The notes below the pieces were generated by a model that searched no databases, was not told the origin of the DNA, and saw nothing but the letters and a program-made list of their open reading frames with translations. From an uncultured Flavobacteriales bacterium (lineage in GTDB: Bacteria; Bacteroidota; Bacteroidia; Flavobacteriales_G; Salibacteraceae): a stretch of DNA of 64,000 nt. Below, piece after piece: positions 1-9,298 of this stretch (its first letter is position 1; every line of letters starts with the position of its first letter). The stretch lies in assembly GCA_943788725.1 (NCBI GenBank), contig CALSRJ010000002.1, forward strand, positions 248,001-312,000, given 5' to 3'. Position numbers and translations under genes: made by a program.

Positions 1-2
1 GA

Positions 3-524
3 AGGCACCTCGAAGCTTGGGGAATCGATGGTGATCAGATTACGGAGTTTGACTGGTGGGACACTGCAACACTGTACGGCTTGGAATTTCACTTCACCCC
101 ATCTCGTCACTTTTCAGGCAGAGGATTGACAGATAGAGCCACATCATTGTGGGGAGGCTGGGTAGTACGGTCTGATGACTATAACCTCTACTGGAGCGGC
201 GACGGCGGTTATGGAGACCACTTCAAGGCCGTCGGTGAAAAATTCGGCCCCTTTGACATTGGGTTTATGGAATGCGGACAGTACAACGAACAATGGCATC
301 AAATCCATATGTACCCAGAAGAAGCTGTTCAAGCTGCTCTAGATGCTAAGGTGCAAGTTGCCGTGCCCGTGCATTGGGGAGGTTTCGCACTTTCTCTGCA
401 CACCTGGAAGGATCCTGCGGAGCGCTTCAGCGCAGCCGCACAAAAACGGTCTCTGTCCATCCAAACCCCTTCATTGGGATCCCTGTTTTCAGCCAAAGAT
501 CAAACAAGCGATTGGTGGACCTGA
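3..524 (+). CDS. MBL-fold metal-dependent hydrolase (UlaG / NAPE-PLD-like), 5'-truncated
   Basis: C-terminal about 173 residues of a metallo-beta-lactamase-fold hydrolase; the reading frame is open to the left window edge, so the start lies outside. Visible landmarks are SGDGGY (metal-binding Asp of the SGDTGY type), the family sequence FGPFDIGFMECGQY, a His in QIHMYPEEAVQA and the late HWGGFALSLH metal-binding His. The last residues (PSLGSLF then a Trp pair) match the usual end of UlaG/NAPE-PLD-like proteins, so the 3' end is complete. Family members hydrolyse phosphodiester or lactone bonds; the substrate here cannot be told. It is followed by 127 nt without a gene and then the bestrophin pair. 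Confidence 0.85.
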   Translation, partial: RHLEAWGIDGDQITEFDWWDTATLYGLEFHFTPSRHFSGRGLTDRATSLWGGWVVRSDDYNLYWSGDGGYGDHFKAVGEKFGPFDIGFMECGQYNEQWHQIHMYPEEAVQAALDAKVQVAVPVHWGGFALSLHTWKDPAERFSAAAQKRSLSIQTPSLGSLFSAKDQTSDWWT

Positions 525-651
525 TGTTATCGGCGAGCAAGCGTACTCTAAACAGGCTCTTCAGACGGATCGATCCGTTTTTGCTAGCTCAAGCGCTAGG
601 ATACACGAATTGACCACGCGATAACTATATTGTAACCATCAATCAAAATCT

Positions 652-1678
652 ATGATCGTAAAAAAGAACATCAACCTGTGGGGCATCATCTCCTTCAGTT
701 GGTTTCACATGATATGGCTTCCCCTGTGGGCCTTAATAATGGCCACCGTCTATCACTATTTTCATTTCGAATGGATGAAGATTCCATGGTTACCGCTTTC
801 GATCATGGGTACCGCAGTAGCCTTCTACATTGGCTTCAAGAACAACAGCGCCTATGACCGCCTTTGGGAGGCCCGAAAGATTTGGGGCGCCATCGTCAAC
901 AGCAGTAGAATGTGGGGCACCATCGTAAAGGGATTTGTGGGCAATCAATTCAACGACGCTCCCCAGTCTGAGGCTGAAATCAGTGCAGTGCACAAGCGAT
1001 TGATCTATCGACACATAGCCTGGTTATATGTCTTGCGCGACCAACTGCTCATTCCGACCCAATGGGAGCACCTTCGAGACAGCCATACTGGTTGGGTAAA
1101 GCGCTTCTTTGATTCCAGAAAAAACCGCTTCGGCATTGGAATGCTGGGAGAAGAGGTCACACGAAAGGAACTTAACTTGCTCCTTGAAAAAAAGGAACTC
1201 GAAAAGGTGATCAACTTTCAGAATACCGCCACGCAGCTGATCGACAACCAATCGCAGGAGCTCAAAAAACTCCGTAAAAACCACTTGATCGACGATTTCA
1301 GGCACATGGAATTGCAGCAAGTGTTGAATGACTTTTATACGCATCAAGAAGTTTCCGCTGCCGCGTCAATACGCTTCGATGAGTTTTGTCTTCGTTTCCC
1401 TTTTCATCATCCTGCTGCCGTTCGGAATGATTCCCGCATTCATGGAATTGAGCCCTGAATGGGGGCACTGGGTATCCGTTCCCTTCGTAGCCTTGGTAGG
1501 TTGGGTATACATCATGATGGAGCTGGTTGGCGACTACAGCGAAAATCCATTTGAAGGACTGGGAAATGACATTCCCATGTTGGCGCTTTGCAGAACCATA
1601 GAGATCGATCTGAGGGAAATGCTCGGAGAGACAGACCTACCCCCTGCCATTCAACCTGTCAACGATGTGTTACTATAG
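652..1678 (+). pseudogene. Bestrophin family channel, first copy, frameshifted
   Basis: Two overlapping frames together encode one bestrophin-family (UPF0187) anion-channel-like protein. The first frame (652 onward) carries the N-terminal membrane segments and the family motif FYIGFKNNSAYDRLWEARKIWG; the second frame (open from 1328, ending 1678) carries FPLPRQYAS, two hydrophobic segments and GDYSENPFEG. Alignment with the intact neighbour at 1759-2745 puts the break just after FY (about 1338). There the neighbour has 33 nt between FY and FP, whereas this gene has 13 nt, so 20 nt are missing and the frame changes. The lost residues include the conserved GKxERIKN stretch. Either a real pseudogene or an assembly fault in a duplicated region. 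Confidence 0.8.
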
Positions 1679-1758
1679 TCCGCCTTATCTAGGTTTGGTT
1701 AGGGACTCTCAGTGAACGAATGGGAAGCGTTATATTGCCCTTGAAATAGCCAAACAAC

Positions 1759-2745
1759 ATGTACATCGAAAGAAATTATGGGTTTTGGATGACCTTCAAT
1801 TGGTCCAAAAAACCCTTCATTCTCGGCTTTATTTATGCCACAGCGATTTCAGCCGCTTCCTATTTTACCGATTTCTACATAGCCTTACCCTGGCAGCCGA
1901 TGAGTGTGATTGGTATTGCCGTTGCTTTTTACTTGGGCTTCAAGAACAACAGTTCATACGACAGGACTTGGGAGGCCCGGAAAATTTGGGGCAGCATTGT
2001 CAACAACAGCAGGTCGCTTGGGGCAGCTGCCTGCTCGCTCCTCCAAGGTGAAAAACAAGACGCTTATCGAAGGGAGCTGGTTTATCGACACATCGCTTGG
2101 TTGACCGCGCTGCGACATCAATTGCGTACTCCTCGAACTTGGGAACACAATGGACTCATCTACAACTCCCTATTTGGCCCCGAGTCTACCCTGGACTTAA
2201 AAGGAGAACTCGCCGTTGAACTGAAACCATACCTGTCCACTGAGGAGCTTGACGAAGTTTTGACCTATTCCAACTGCGCTACCCAATTGCTCCGGCATCA
2301 GTCGCAAAGACTTCAAGCGATAAAAGACGACGATCATATGGACGACTTCCGCCACATGGAATTTCATCAACTCATCGTTAGCTTTTACGCTGATCAAGGC
2401 AAGTCTGAACGCATCAAAAATTTCCCTTTTCCAAGGCAATACGCATCCACGGCACTATGGCTATCCATCGTCTTCTGCGTCTTTGTACCTTTTGGATTAG
2501 TTGATGTATTCAGGAATCAACAGGGAATGCTCTTTTGGGTATCACCTTTCATCTCAGCGCTTATCATCTGGATCTTCATGCTGATGGAAAAGATTGGCGA
2601 CTATTCCGAAAACCCTTTTGAAGGCACGTACAACGATGTGCCCATCAGTTCTATCTCGCGGGGCATTGAAATTGACATGAGGGAGATGATCCACGATACC
2701 GACATTCCAAGTCCGGTTGAAGCCGTCAATGGTTTTCTTATGTAA
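1759..2745 (+). CDS. Bestrophin family ion channel (intact paralogue)
   Basis: A 328-residue inner-membrane protein of the bestrophin/UPF0187 family; bacterial members form pentameric chloride- or cation-conducting channels. Seen in the sequence: N-terminal hydrophobic segments, YLGFKNNSSYDRTWEARKIWGSIVNNSRS (about residues 57-85), RHIAWLTALRHQLR, the GKSERIKNFPFPRQYAS motif and the C-terminal GDYSENPFEGTYNDVP signature. The length is normal for the family. It lies 80 nt downstream of the frameshifted copy and is clearly its paralogue, indicating tandem duplication. The ATG at 1759 is the first start and is followed at once by family-like sequence (MYIERNYGF). Confidence 0.92.
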   Translation: MYIERNYGFWMTFNWSKKPFILGFIYATAISAASYFTDFYIALPWQPMSVIGIAVAFYLGFKNNSSYDRTWEARKIWGSIVNNSRSLGAAACSLLQGEKQDAYRRELVYRHIAWLTALRHQLRTPRTWEHNGLIYNSLFGPESTLDLKGELAVELKPYLSTEELDEVLTYSNCATQLLRHQSQRLQAIKDDDHMDDFRHMEFHQLIVSFYADQGKSERIKNFPFPRQYASTALWLSIVFCVFVPFGLVDVFRNQQGMLFWVSPFISALIIWIFMLMEKIGDYSENPFEGTYNDVPISSISRGIEIDMREMIHDTDIPSPVEAVNGFLM

Positions 2746-2807
2746 GCTGTTTGAAAGATTGACGTGTTCACAAACATTCTGAGGGTGCGGAACGTAAGTT
2801 TGGAACT

Positions 2808-3377
2808 ATGAAAAGTGCGTTCCTAGCAACTTTGCTTTGTTGCATCACCCTTGCGTGTATTGCCCAAAAGCGCTACCGATTCATCGGCCTGATGCCCGGG
2901 GGCACAATTGACATTATCGCGCCCTACTATCCAATCGCCCGATACGATATCAATGTTGTTCCCTTTGTTTTCGAAACGCCGATCAACACCGTAACAGATT
3001 TCAAATTCGCATCCATTGGGATCTATCGTTATGGGGATTCCCCAAGGCTTTCGGCAACAGGTGGTCAGGTGGTTTTTCCACGCTATTTTAAGGCCAAGCA
3101 ACGCTACAGTGAAAAATCCAAAGGCTGGTACTTAGGCCCCTTTGTCTCTGGTATCCGCGACTTCTACCGCAACTTGTACGCCGTTTCACCTGGCCTAGAG
3201 TTTGGAGCCGTCTTTGAAGACAAGCGGCGTTTCGCGCTGAGCTTGAATGTTCAAGCCGGAGGCACCTATCAATTCCGACTTAACCGAAAAAACGCCATTG
3301 TTCCGTTCGCAGCCATCAATCTAGGCTTTGGCTTTTGGGTCAAGCAGAAGCTGTATGTGCGAGGTGGCTCAGTATAG
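2808..3377 (+). CDS. Secreted protein of unknown function
   Basis: A 189-residue protein starting with a typical signal peptide (positively charged MKS, then a hydrophobic stretch ending CIAQ). The mature part is rich in aromatic residues and alternates hydrophobic and polar residues (for example ALSLNVQAGGTYQF and AAINLGFGFWVKQKLYV), which suggests a small outer-membrane beta-barrel. I do not recognise a family. Its 3' end overlaps the convergent kmo gene by 38 nt. Confidence 0.65.
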   Translation: MKSAFLATLLCCITLACIAQKRYRFIGLMPGGTIDIIAPYYPIARYDINVVPFVFETPINTVTDFKFASIGIYRYGDSPRLSATGGQVVFPRYFKAKQRYSEKSKGWYLGPFVSGIRDFYRNLYAVSPGLEFGAVFEDKRRFALSLNVQAGGTYQFRLNRKNAIVPFAAINLGFGFWVKQKLYVRGGSV

Positions 3378-4692
3378 CATCCTCCACGGCTTGTGAATCC
3401 CATCTTTCTTCGATGTTATCCATTGCCATGACTTCATCCATGATCCTTTGTTGTCGTTGGCCTTCTTTCCAGGCTACCGAATATCGGATCTCACTGAAGG
3501 TCGTCATGCTGTACAATGGCAACCATTTTTCTGGATGCCTCTCCGAAAAACGCGCTTCGATCTTCTTTTGAAGTAGAAACTTAGGGTCGGCAACATAGTC
3601 GCGCATGACATGATAGTTATGCAACGAAAGATCTTGCAAGCCATCCCCATCAGGCTTGCGTTGTACGCTGTATTCCTCAAAGACTTTTTCCCAGTCTTCA
3701 TTGTGCTTTTGCATGAGCTCCCACATGACCGTGCAGTCTTCGAACCCAGCATTCATGCCCTGACCATAAAAAGGAACCGTAGCGTGTGCCGCATCACCCA
3801 TAAGGGCGCATTTTCCGTGATGCCAAGGATAGCATCGTGTAATGGCCAGAGAAGATAAGGGATGATCTTCCCAAGCCTCCGCAATATTGGGCATCATCGC
3901 ATAGAAATCTGGGAAGGTCGTTTGGAAGAAATCATTCACTGCCTCTTTGCTGGTCAGTTTACTGAAACTGTTTTCCCCATCAAAGGGCATGAAAAGGGTG
4001 CACGTAAACGACCCATCCTCATTGGGCAAGGCAATCAACATGAATCGACCGCGAGGCCAAATATGCAATGCATTCTTTTCAAGTTTGTACGAACCATCTT
4101 CATTCGCAGGAAGGAGAATTTCGCGATACCCATCTTCGATGTAGTTCTGGCTGTAATTGAACCGGTCAAGCTTTTGCATCGCGTTATAACGCACAGCAGA
4201 AAAAGCGCCGTCGCACGCGAAAATCAAATCCGACGTCACGGTTCTCTTCTCACCTGTCTGGGTATGCTCAAAATGACATATGCCTTCTTTGAGATCCGCT
4301 CCGGTGCACTTCATGTCATAATACATCGTGGCACCTCCAACTTTTTCGGCAATATCCATCATGCGGGCATTCACACCTCCTCGAGAGACAGAATTGATGG
4401 CCTGACCTTCCTTACCGTACGCTTGATACGTCAGTTTCCCCTCAAGGTCATGCATGATCCTTCCAGGCATCGGAATGGCAATCTCCCTAATGAGATGTTC
4501 GACACCAGCTCCTTTCAAGGCCTTCCAACCCCGGTCGGAAAGCGCCAGATTGATCGACTTTCCTGCCGATATCTCCGCCTTCCGAATATCCGGGCGGCGT
4601 TCGTATATACTGACAGAATAGCCTGCCTTAGAAAGATATACGGCCCACAATGACCCCACCAAACCCGCTCCAATAATCGTTACTTCCTTCAT
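3340..4692 (-). CDS. kmo: Kynurenine 3-monooxygenase
   Basis: A 450-residue FAD-dependent monooxygenase that converts L-kynurenine to 3-hydroxykynurenine using NADPH and O2. The N-terminus has the Rossmann dinucleotide motif GAGLVGSLWAVYLSKAGYSV followed by YERRPDIR. The second FAD motif GDAAHATVPFYGQGMNAGFEDC is at about residues 295-318, and ALSDRGWKAL and the RGGVNARMMD region are family-typical. It is the second gene of a two-gene unit: kynU ends 6 nt upstream on the same strand. Together they take kynurenine to 3-hydroxyanthranilate. Length and motifs are normal. Confidence 0.95.
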   Translation of the reverse strand: MKEVTIIGAGLVGSLWAVYLSKAGYSVSIYERRPDIRKAEISAGKSINLALSDRGWKALKGAGVEHLIREIAIPMPGRIMHDLEGKLTYQAYGKEGQAINSVSRGGVNARMMDIAEKVGGATMYYDMKCTGADLKEGICHFEHTQTGEKRTVTSDLIFACDGAFSAVRYNAMQKLDRFNYSQNYIEDGYREILLPANEDGSYKLEKNALHIWPRGRFMLIALPNEDGSFTCTLFMPFDGENSFSKLTSKEAVNDFFQTTFPDFYAMMPNIAEAWEDHPLSSLAITRCYPWHHGKCALMGDAAHATVPFYGQGMNAGFEDCTVMWELMQKHNEDWEKVFEEYSVQRKPDGDGLQDLSLHNYHVMRDYVADPKFLLQKKIEARFSERHPEKWLPLYSMTTFSEIRYSVAWKEGQRQQRIMDEVMAMDNIEERWDSQAVEDAILSHLAHTASA

Positions 4693-4698
4693 CTTACC

Positions 4699-5964
4699 TT
4701 ATGCTTTTAATGACTTCTGGAGGATCTCACCAAATCGGTACACATCCTCGAATGAATTATACAAAGGCACAGGGGCAACCCGAATCACGTTCGGCTCGCG
4801 CCAATCAGCAATCACACCTGCCTCGGTAATGCTGTCGAAGAGACGCTTTCCAAATCCATGTGCCACGATGCTCAATTGGCATCCTCGTCTGTGATGTTCT
4901 TTAGGGGTGATGATTTCCAAGTCAGCGCCAGTTGCTACCGCAACTTCCTTTACTACAAACTCAAGGTAGTCTGTCAGTCGCCAGCTTTTAGCCCATAAAC
5001 GACCCATGGTCGCTTCGCGAAAAATTTCCAACGAAGCCAAGTGAATGGCCATATTGAAGACCGGCGCATTGCTCATTTGCCAAGCTTCTGCACTTTGCAT
5101 CGGCACAAACTCAGGCTCCATCAGAAAGCGCTTCTCTTTGTCATGTCCCCACCATCCCGCTAGGATTGGTAGTTTCTTTTTCAAGTGGTTGGAATGCACA
5201 AACAAACCACCTACAGAGCCCGGCCCACTGTTGAGGTACTTGTAGGTACACCAGGCAGCAAAATCAACTTGCCATTCGTGCAACTTCAGCTCAATGTTTC
5301 CTATGGCGTGTGCCAGGTCGAAGCCGCAAGTAGCACCTACTTTATGCGCTGCATCCGCAATAGCCCCCATATCAAAAGCCTGCCCCGTATAGTAGTTCAC
5401 ACCACCGATCATGACCATGGCCAAACGATCACCGAGCTCAAAAATCTTTTCGACGATTGCCTCCTCCGTAATGATCTCAGAACCTTTTGCAGGCTCCATT
5501 TCAAAGATTACTTCTTTAGGATCCAAACCGTGCAGGGTCGCTTGCGCCTGAAGTGCGTAGGTGTCCGAAGGAAATGCCTTCTTCTCGCAAAGAATCATGT
5601 TCCGCGTTGCACTGGGTCTATAAAAGCTCACCATCAAACCGTGCAAATTGGCCGTCAACGAACCCATTGCGACCACCTCTTTGGGCTTCGCTCCTACGAT
5701 ATATGATAAGTGTTCGCTGAAGTATTCATGGTAAGCATACCAAGGCCTCCGGGCTTCAAAATGCCCTTCCACCCCATATTTTGCCCAATCTTCAAGTTCC
5801 TGTTTTAGAAACCTCTCAGCAGCCTTGGGTTGAAGCCCCAAGCTGTTCCCTGTAAAATATACAGCTTCCTTCCCATTTATCTTCGGGAAATAAAAACGGT
5901 CACGGAAAGACGCGAGCTCATCCCGTCCATCCTGCTTCCGTGCATAATCAAGTGTTCTTTCCAC
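4699..5964 (-). CDS. kynU: Kynureninase
   Basis: A 421-residue PLP-dependent hydrolase that splits (3-hydroxy)kynurenine into (3-hydroxy)anthranilate and alanine. Seen: FYFPKINGKEAVYFTGNSLGLQPKAA near the N-terminus (substrate-binding GNSLG), the aspartate-containing FDLAHAIGN, and the PLP-lysine motif TYKYLNSGPG at about residues 240-250. First gene of the kynU-kmo pair. Tryptophan 2,3-dioxygenase is encoded at 24540-25562, so most of the pathway is in this window. The start ATG (5964) is followed by a plausible N-terminus. Confidence 0.95.
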   Translation of the reverse strand: MERTLDYARKQDGRDELASFRDRFYFPKINGKEAVYFTGNSLGLQPKAAERFLKQELEDWAKYGVEGHFEARRPWYAYHEYFSEHLSYIVGAKPKEVVAMGSLTANLHGLMVSFYRPSATRNMILCEKKAFPSDTYALQAQATLHGLDPKEVIFEMEPAKGSEIITEEAIVEKIFELGDRLAMVMIGGVNYYTGQAFDMGAIADAAHKVGATCGFDLAHAIGNIELKLHEWQVDFAAWCTYKYLNSGPGSVGGLFVHSNHLKKKLPILAGWWGHDKEKRFLMEPEFVPMQSAEAWQMSNAPVFNMAIHLASLEIFREATMGRLWAKSWRLTDYLEFVVKEVAVATGADLEIITPKEHHRRGCQLSIVAHGFGKRLFDSITEAGVIADWREPNVIRVAPVPLYNSFEDVYRFGEILQKSLKA

Positions 5965-6094
5965 GATCTTAATAATCTAATCTGCAATGTTAATCAAGCC
6001 GGAAGGATGGGGTGGCAATTTTGTGTTCTCATCGGCTAAATACTGAAAATGAAAATATCCACAAATGCTTTGATTCACGGCATAAATTGGCCTT

Positions 6095-6394
6095 TTACCA
6101 CGCCTCACCTCTGGTCTTGAAACGATCGAAATCTAACCTAACTACAGACCCGTTGTGTTCGAAATCTTTGAAGAAGTTCAGCCTAGTCTTTTCCAAACAA
6201 GAAGGCAGCGGATCTTCCACACCCAGTGGACTCGTGTAGCATTTGAACCCACCAATATTAACAGACCCCTGCACCGTTACTTCGCTGGTGACTTGCAGCA
6301 CTAAACAATCGTACTCCTTGGCTTGTCCGAAGCGCAATCCAGCACCAAGGAATAAGACAACAATCAGGGCGCTGGCTTTTTTCACGGCTGCCAT
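6095..6394 (-). CDS. Short secreted protein, possibly a truncated YceI-like protein
   Basis: About 99 residues from the ATG at 6394: MAAVKKASALIVVLFLGAGL and a FGQA cleavage-site-like end form a clear signal peptide. The mature part has SEVTVQGSVNIGGFKC, which resembles the beta-strand opening of the short YceI-like proteins of Bacteroidota (pattern S-x-h-x-h-x-G-x-x-N-h-x-x-F-x-C). It then stops shortly after a strand containing VRLDFDRF, at about half of the usual length. The start could instead be the ATG at 6412; the longest frame (from 6487) would overlap the upstream CoA-transferase gene and is unlikely. Family assignment is tentative. Confidence 0.45.
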   Translation of the reverse strand: MAAVKKASALIVVLFLGAGLRFGQAKEYDCLVLQVTSEVTVQGSVNIGGFKCYTSPLGVEDPLPSCLEKTRLNFFKDFEHNGSVVRLDFDRFKTRGEAW

Positions 6395-6428
6395 ATAATC
6401 GGCCCAGACCATGGACGAAAAATGTTCA

Positions 6429-7694
6429 TTAATTGAACGCCTCAAATGAGCTTTTTTCCATGGCCTCACGATGATCAGGATGCGCAATACTGGTCAATAG
6501 TCGCGCTCGCTCTTTAAGGTCCTTTCCATACAAATTCACAACGCCATATTCTGTGCACACGTAGTGGATGTGAGCACGGGTAGTAACCACTCCCGCTCCA
6601 TGTTTCAGCATGAAAACGATTCGGCTCTCACCTCTCTTCGTATTTGAAGGCAATGCAATAATTGGCTTACCCCCAGGGCTGAGTGATGCGGCTCGGATGT
6701 AATCCATTTGACCTCCTACCCCAGAGTAAATATTATTTCCAATGGAGTCAGCACAGACTTGCCCTGTTAGGTCAACTTCAATGGCGCTGTTGATCGCTAC
6801 CACCTTTGGATTCTTTCGAATGATCGCCGTACTGTTTACGTATTGACAATCCAGCAGTACAACACCCGGGTTGTTGTCGACATAATCGTACAGCTTTTTG
6901 GTGCCCATGACAAATGTCGCCACCGTCTTTCCAGGATGACGGCGTTTCAAACTATTGTCCACCACCCCATTCTCTAGCAACGGAAGCAGACCGTCTGAGA
7001 ACATCTCCGTATGCACTCCTAAATGCTTGTGTCCGGTTAAGCTAGCCAGCACCGCATTGGGAATATTTCCAATGCCCATTTGAAGCGTATAACCATTTTC
7101 GATCAACCCAGTTACGTGCTGACCGATGGCTCGTTCTACTTCACTGATCGGCTCTGGAGCCACTTCATGCAAAGGTTCGTCATGCTCCACCCCAAAATCG
7201 ATCTGGTCGATGTGTACAAATCCATCGCCCTGAACGCGCGGCATGTTGTTGTTGATCTGGGCAATCACGATGTCGGCCATCTCAATGGCTGCGGGAGTTG
7301 CATCTACAGATGGACCTAAGGTGCAATACCCGTGACGGTCTGGCGGAGAAACGCTTATCAGCGCAACATTCAGTGGAATGTGCTTCTCACGAAACAGTAT
7401 GGGCATCTCGCTCAAAAACACGGGGATATACGACGCACGTCCTTCTTGAACCGCGGCTCTCACATTAGCGCCCACGAACAGGGCGTGGATATGGAATTTA
7501 TCTGCTAATTCAGGAGCCGTATAAGGAGCCACCCCTTCGGTATGCAGGTGATATACATTGATACCTTCCAGCTTCTTTCCTCGCTCTGTCATCGCGCTGA
7601 CCAATGCCGATGGAGCGGCTGCAACGCTGTGTATGTATACGTTGTCGCCGGTCTTTAAACTCAGCATCGCTTCTTCTGCACTAACCCATTTCAT
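6429..7694 (-). CDS. Acetyl-CoA hydrolase / 4-hydroxybutyrate CoA-transferase family protein
   Basis: A 421-residue CoA-transferase of the acetyl-CoA hydrolase/transferase family (cat1/cat2 type). The catalytic glutamate is in GVHTEMFSDGLLPL (about residue 230). The C-terminal GGQMDYIRAASLSPGGKPIIALPS (about residues 326-349) and the closing EYGVVNLYGKDLKERA are typical. It moves CoA between short-chain acyl groups or hydrolyses acetyl-CoA; the exact substrate is not visible from sequence. It is oriented like kmo/kynU but separated from them by the small secreted ORF. A divergent haem lipoprotein starts 98 nt upstream. Confidence 0.9.
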   Translation of the reverse strand: MKWVSAEEAMLSLKTGDNVYIHSVAAAPSALVSAMTERGKKLEGINVYHLHTEGVAPYTAPELADKFHIHALFVGANVRAAVQEGRASYIPVFLSEMPILFREKHIPLNVALISVSPPDRHGYCTLGPSVDATPAAIEMADIVIAQINNNMPRVQGDGFVHIDQIDFGVEHDEPLHEVAPEPISEVERAIGQHVTGLIENGYTLQMGIGNIPNAVLASLTGHKHLGVHTEMFSDGLLPLLENGVVDNSLKRRHPGKTVATFVMGTKKLYDYVDNNPGVVLLDCQYVNSTAIIRKNPKVVAINSAIEVDLTGQVCADSIGNNIYSGVGGQMDYIRAASLSPGGKPIIALPSNTKRGESRIVFMLKHGAGVVTTRAHIHYVCTEYGVVNLYGKDLKERARLLTSIAHPDHREAMEKSSFEAFN

Positions 7695-7792
7695 TGTTAC
7701 TCATTTTGTGGCGCAAAGGTGTTGGTGATAAAAGGCACTTCCTATGATAAGGGTTAGTTTTTTCTTTGTGAAAGACGGAAAAACGAATAAAT

Positions 7793-8716
7793 ATGCGCTT
7801 ACGCTGGCTACTCTTCATTGTCATCACTTTTCTCTCGTGTTCACCCGCAAATAACGAACTGAACAACACGGCAATTCAAAAAGAGTCGCTTGCTCTTCAT
7901 CCGGGCGAAGCACTCTTCAACGCGTATTGCAATTCCTGCCATAATGATGTAGCTATGGAAGATGCAAGACTCGCACCTCCGATGTTAGCAATCAAGCAAC
8001 GTTATCAAAACGCATACACAGATTCGACGACGTTCACAAAAGCCATCATTGATTTTGTCTCACATCCCACCCAAGAAAAAGCACTGATGTCAAATGCCTT
8101 GCAAAAATTTAATCTCATGCTTCCCATGGAGTATCCCGAGCAAGACCTTGTTCAGATTGCAGACTACATCGCCAAACACACCTTCAAGCATCCAAGTGAT
8201 CGACCGCTTACTGCCCCCATTGATTTGGAATCAATGACTGCCATGGAGAAAGGTCAGTATTTTGCTTCAAGCACAAAAGCTGTTCTAGGCAAGCAACTGA
8301 TGGGTAAGATCCATGAAGATGGAACATTGGGGGCCCTTGCATTCTGCAATCTTCATGCTGTGCACTATACCGACAGCATGTCCATCAAACATCACGTTGC
8401 AATCAAGCGCGTTACGGATCGGGCTAGGAATGCTGAGAACAAAGCGAACCTAGCAGAAGCGGAAATCATTGACACTTGGAAGCAAGTGCTCAGTGCTGGA
8501 AAAAAGATCGAACCCTTGCTCGAGTCAAACGCAGATGGGTCTTTCAACTTCTACGCCCCTATTCTCACAAATGCCATGTGCCTCCAATGCCATGGAACGC
8601 TAGATGACATTCAACCTGAAGTCAAAAACGCCTTGCAACAGCTTTATCCAGCAGACCATGCGACTGGATATGGCTCTGGCGAATTACGTGGAATCTGGAG
8701 CATTCATTGGCCCTGA
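7793..8716 (+). CDS. Lipoprotein with cytochrome c and DUF3365 (Tll0287-like) domains
   Basis: A 307-residue protein with a lipoprotein signal (MRLRWLLFIVITFLSCSP, lipidated Cys at residue 16). A class I cytochrome c domain follows, with CNSCH at about residues 46-50 and a methionine-rich stretch (SNALQKFNLMLPMEYP) that could supply the axial Met. The second half is a DUF3365/Tll0287-like haem domain containing a second haem-binding CLQCH near residue 263. Probably a periplasm-facing electron-transfer or redox-sensing protein. The ATG at 7793 is the natural start because the signal peptide follows directly. Confidence 0.85.
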   Translation: MRLRWLLFIVITFLSCSPANNELNNTAIQKESLALHPGEALFNAYCNSCHNDVAMEDARLAPPMLAIKQRYQNAYTDSTTFTKAIIDFVSHPTQEKALMSNALQKFNLMLPMEYPEQDLVQIADYIAKHTFKHPSDRPLTAPIDLESMTAMEKGQYFASSTKAVLGKQLMGKIHEDGTLGALAFCNLHAVHYTDSMSIKHHVAIKRVTDRARNAENKANLAEAEIIDTWKQVLSAGKKIEPLLESNADGSFNFYAPILTNAMCLQCHGTLDDIQPEVKNALQQLYPADHATGYGSGELRGIWSIHWP

Positions 8717-8836
8717 TCAACGTTCATCGCTCACTTCGCACCGCCGTGACGAGTAGAGGAATTCTTCTTTGAATGTTGCATTGAATCGGTGACGCCGTTT
8801 TCATAATCTCTGAGGTTTTCTGAATATTGCGTTACC

Positions 8837-9298
8837 ATGACAAACCAAGCACTTCAAATCAGGAAGGGTACCCCAAAAGATGTTCCCGTGCTCCTAGCCT
8901 TGATCAAGGATCTCGCAGATTACGAACGAGCCCCTGACGAGGTAATCGTCACGGAAGAGCAATTGATGAAGGATGGATTCGGTGAACACCCCTTCTTTCA
9001 CCTGATGGTTGCAGAACTCAACGGCGATGTCATTGGCATTGCCTTGTATTACTTTGCGTATTCTACATGGAAAGGGAAATACCTTTACTTGGAAGATTTC
9101 ATCGTTCGAGAGGAACACCGGGGACAAGGGCATGGAAAGGCCTTGTTTGAGGCGGTGGTTGAAATAGCGAAGGCCGAAAAAGTGAAACGCATGGGATGGC
9201 AAGTATTGGATTGGAATGAACCGGCCATTGAGTTTTACAAGCGCTACAACGCAGACTTGTCTGACGAATGGTTGAATGGACGCTTATATTTTGAATGA
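8837..9298 (+). CDS. GNAT family N-acetyltransferase (SSAT/diamine acetyltransferase-like)
   Basis: A 153-residue GNAT-fold acetyltransferase. The acetyl-CoA binding loop is EEHRGQGHGKALFEAV (about residues 96-111, R/Q-x-x-G-x-G/A type). Beginning LQIRKGTPKDVPVLLALIKDLADYE and the region KYLYLEDFIVR followed by WNEPAIEFYKRY match spermidine/spermine N-acetyltransferase-like proteins, which acetylate polyamines or thialysine. The actual substrate is not proven. The stop overlaps the start of the aspartate kinase gene by 4 nt (ATGA), suggesting co-transcription. Confidence 0.88.
   Translation: MTNQALQIRKGTPKDVPVLLALIKDLADYERAPDEVIVTEEQLMKDGFGEHPFFHLMVAELNGDVIGIALYYFAYSTWKGKYLYLEDFIVREEHRGQGHGKALFEAVVEIAKAEKVKRMGWQVLDWNEPAIEFYKRYNADLSDEWLNGRLYFE

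Noticed and set aside
343-624. Alternative plus-strand frame at the end of the MBL-fold gene
   Set aside because: The MBL frame has the expected C-terminal sequence and stop at 524, so no frameshift is needed and the alternative frame is a shadow.
3862-4653. 263-codon plus-strand ORF opposite kmo
   Set aside because: It lies wholly inside the well-supported kmo gene and shows no recognisable motif; a shadow frame.
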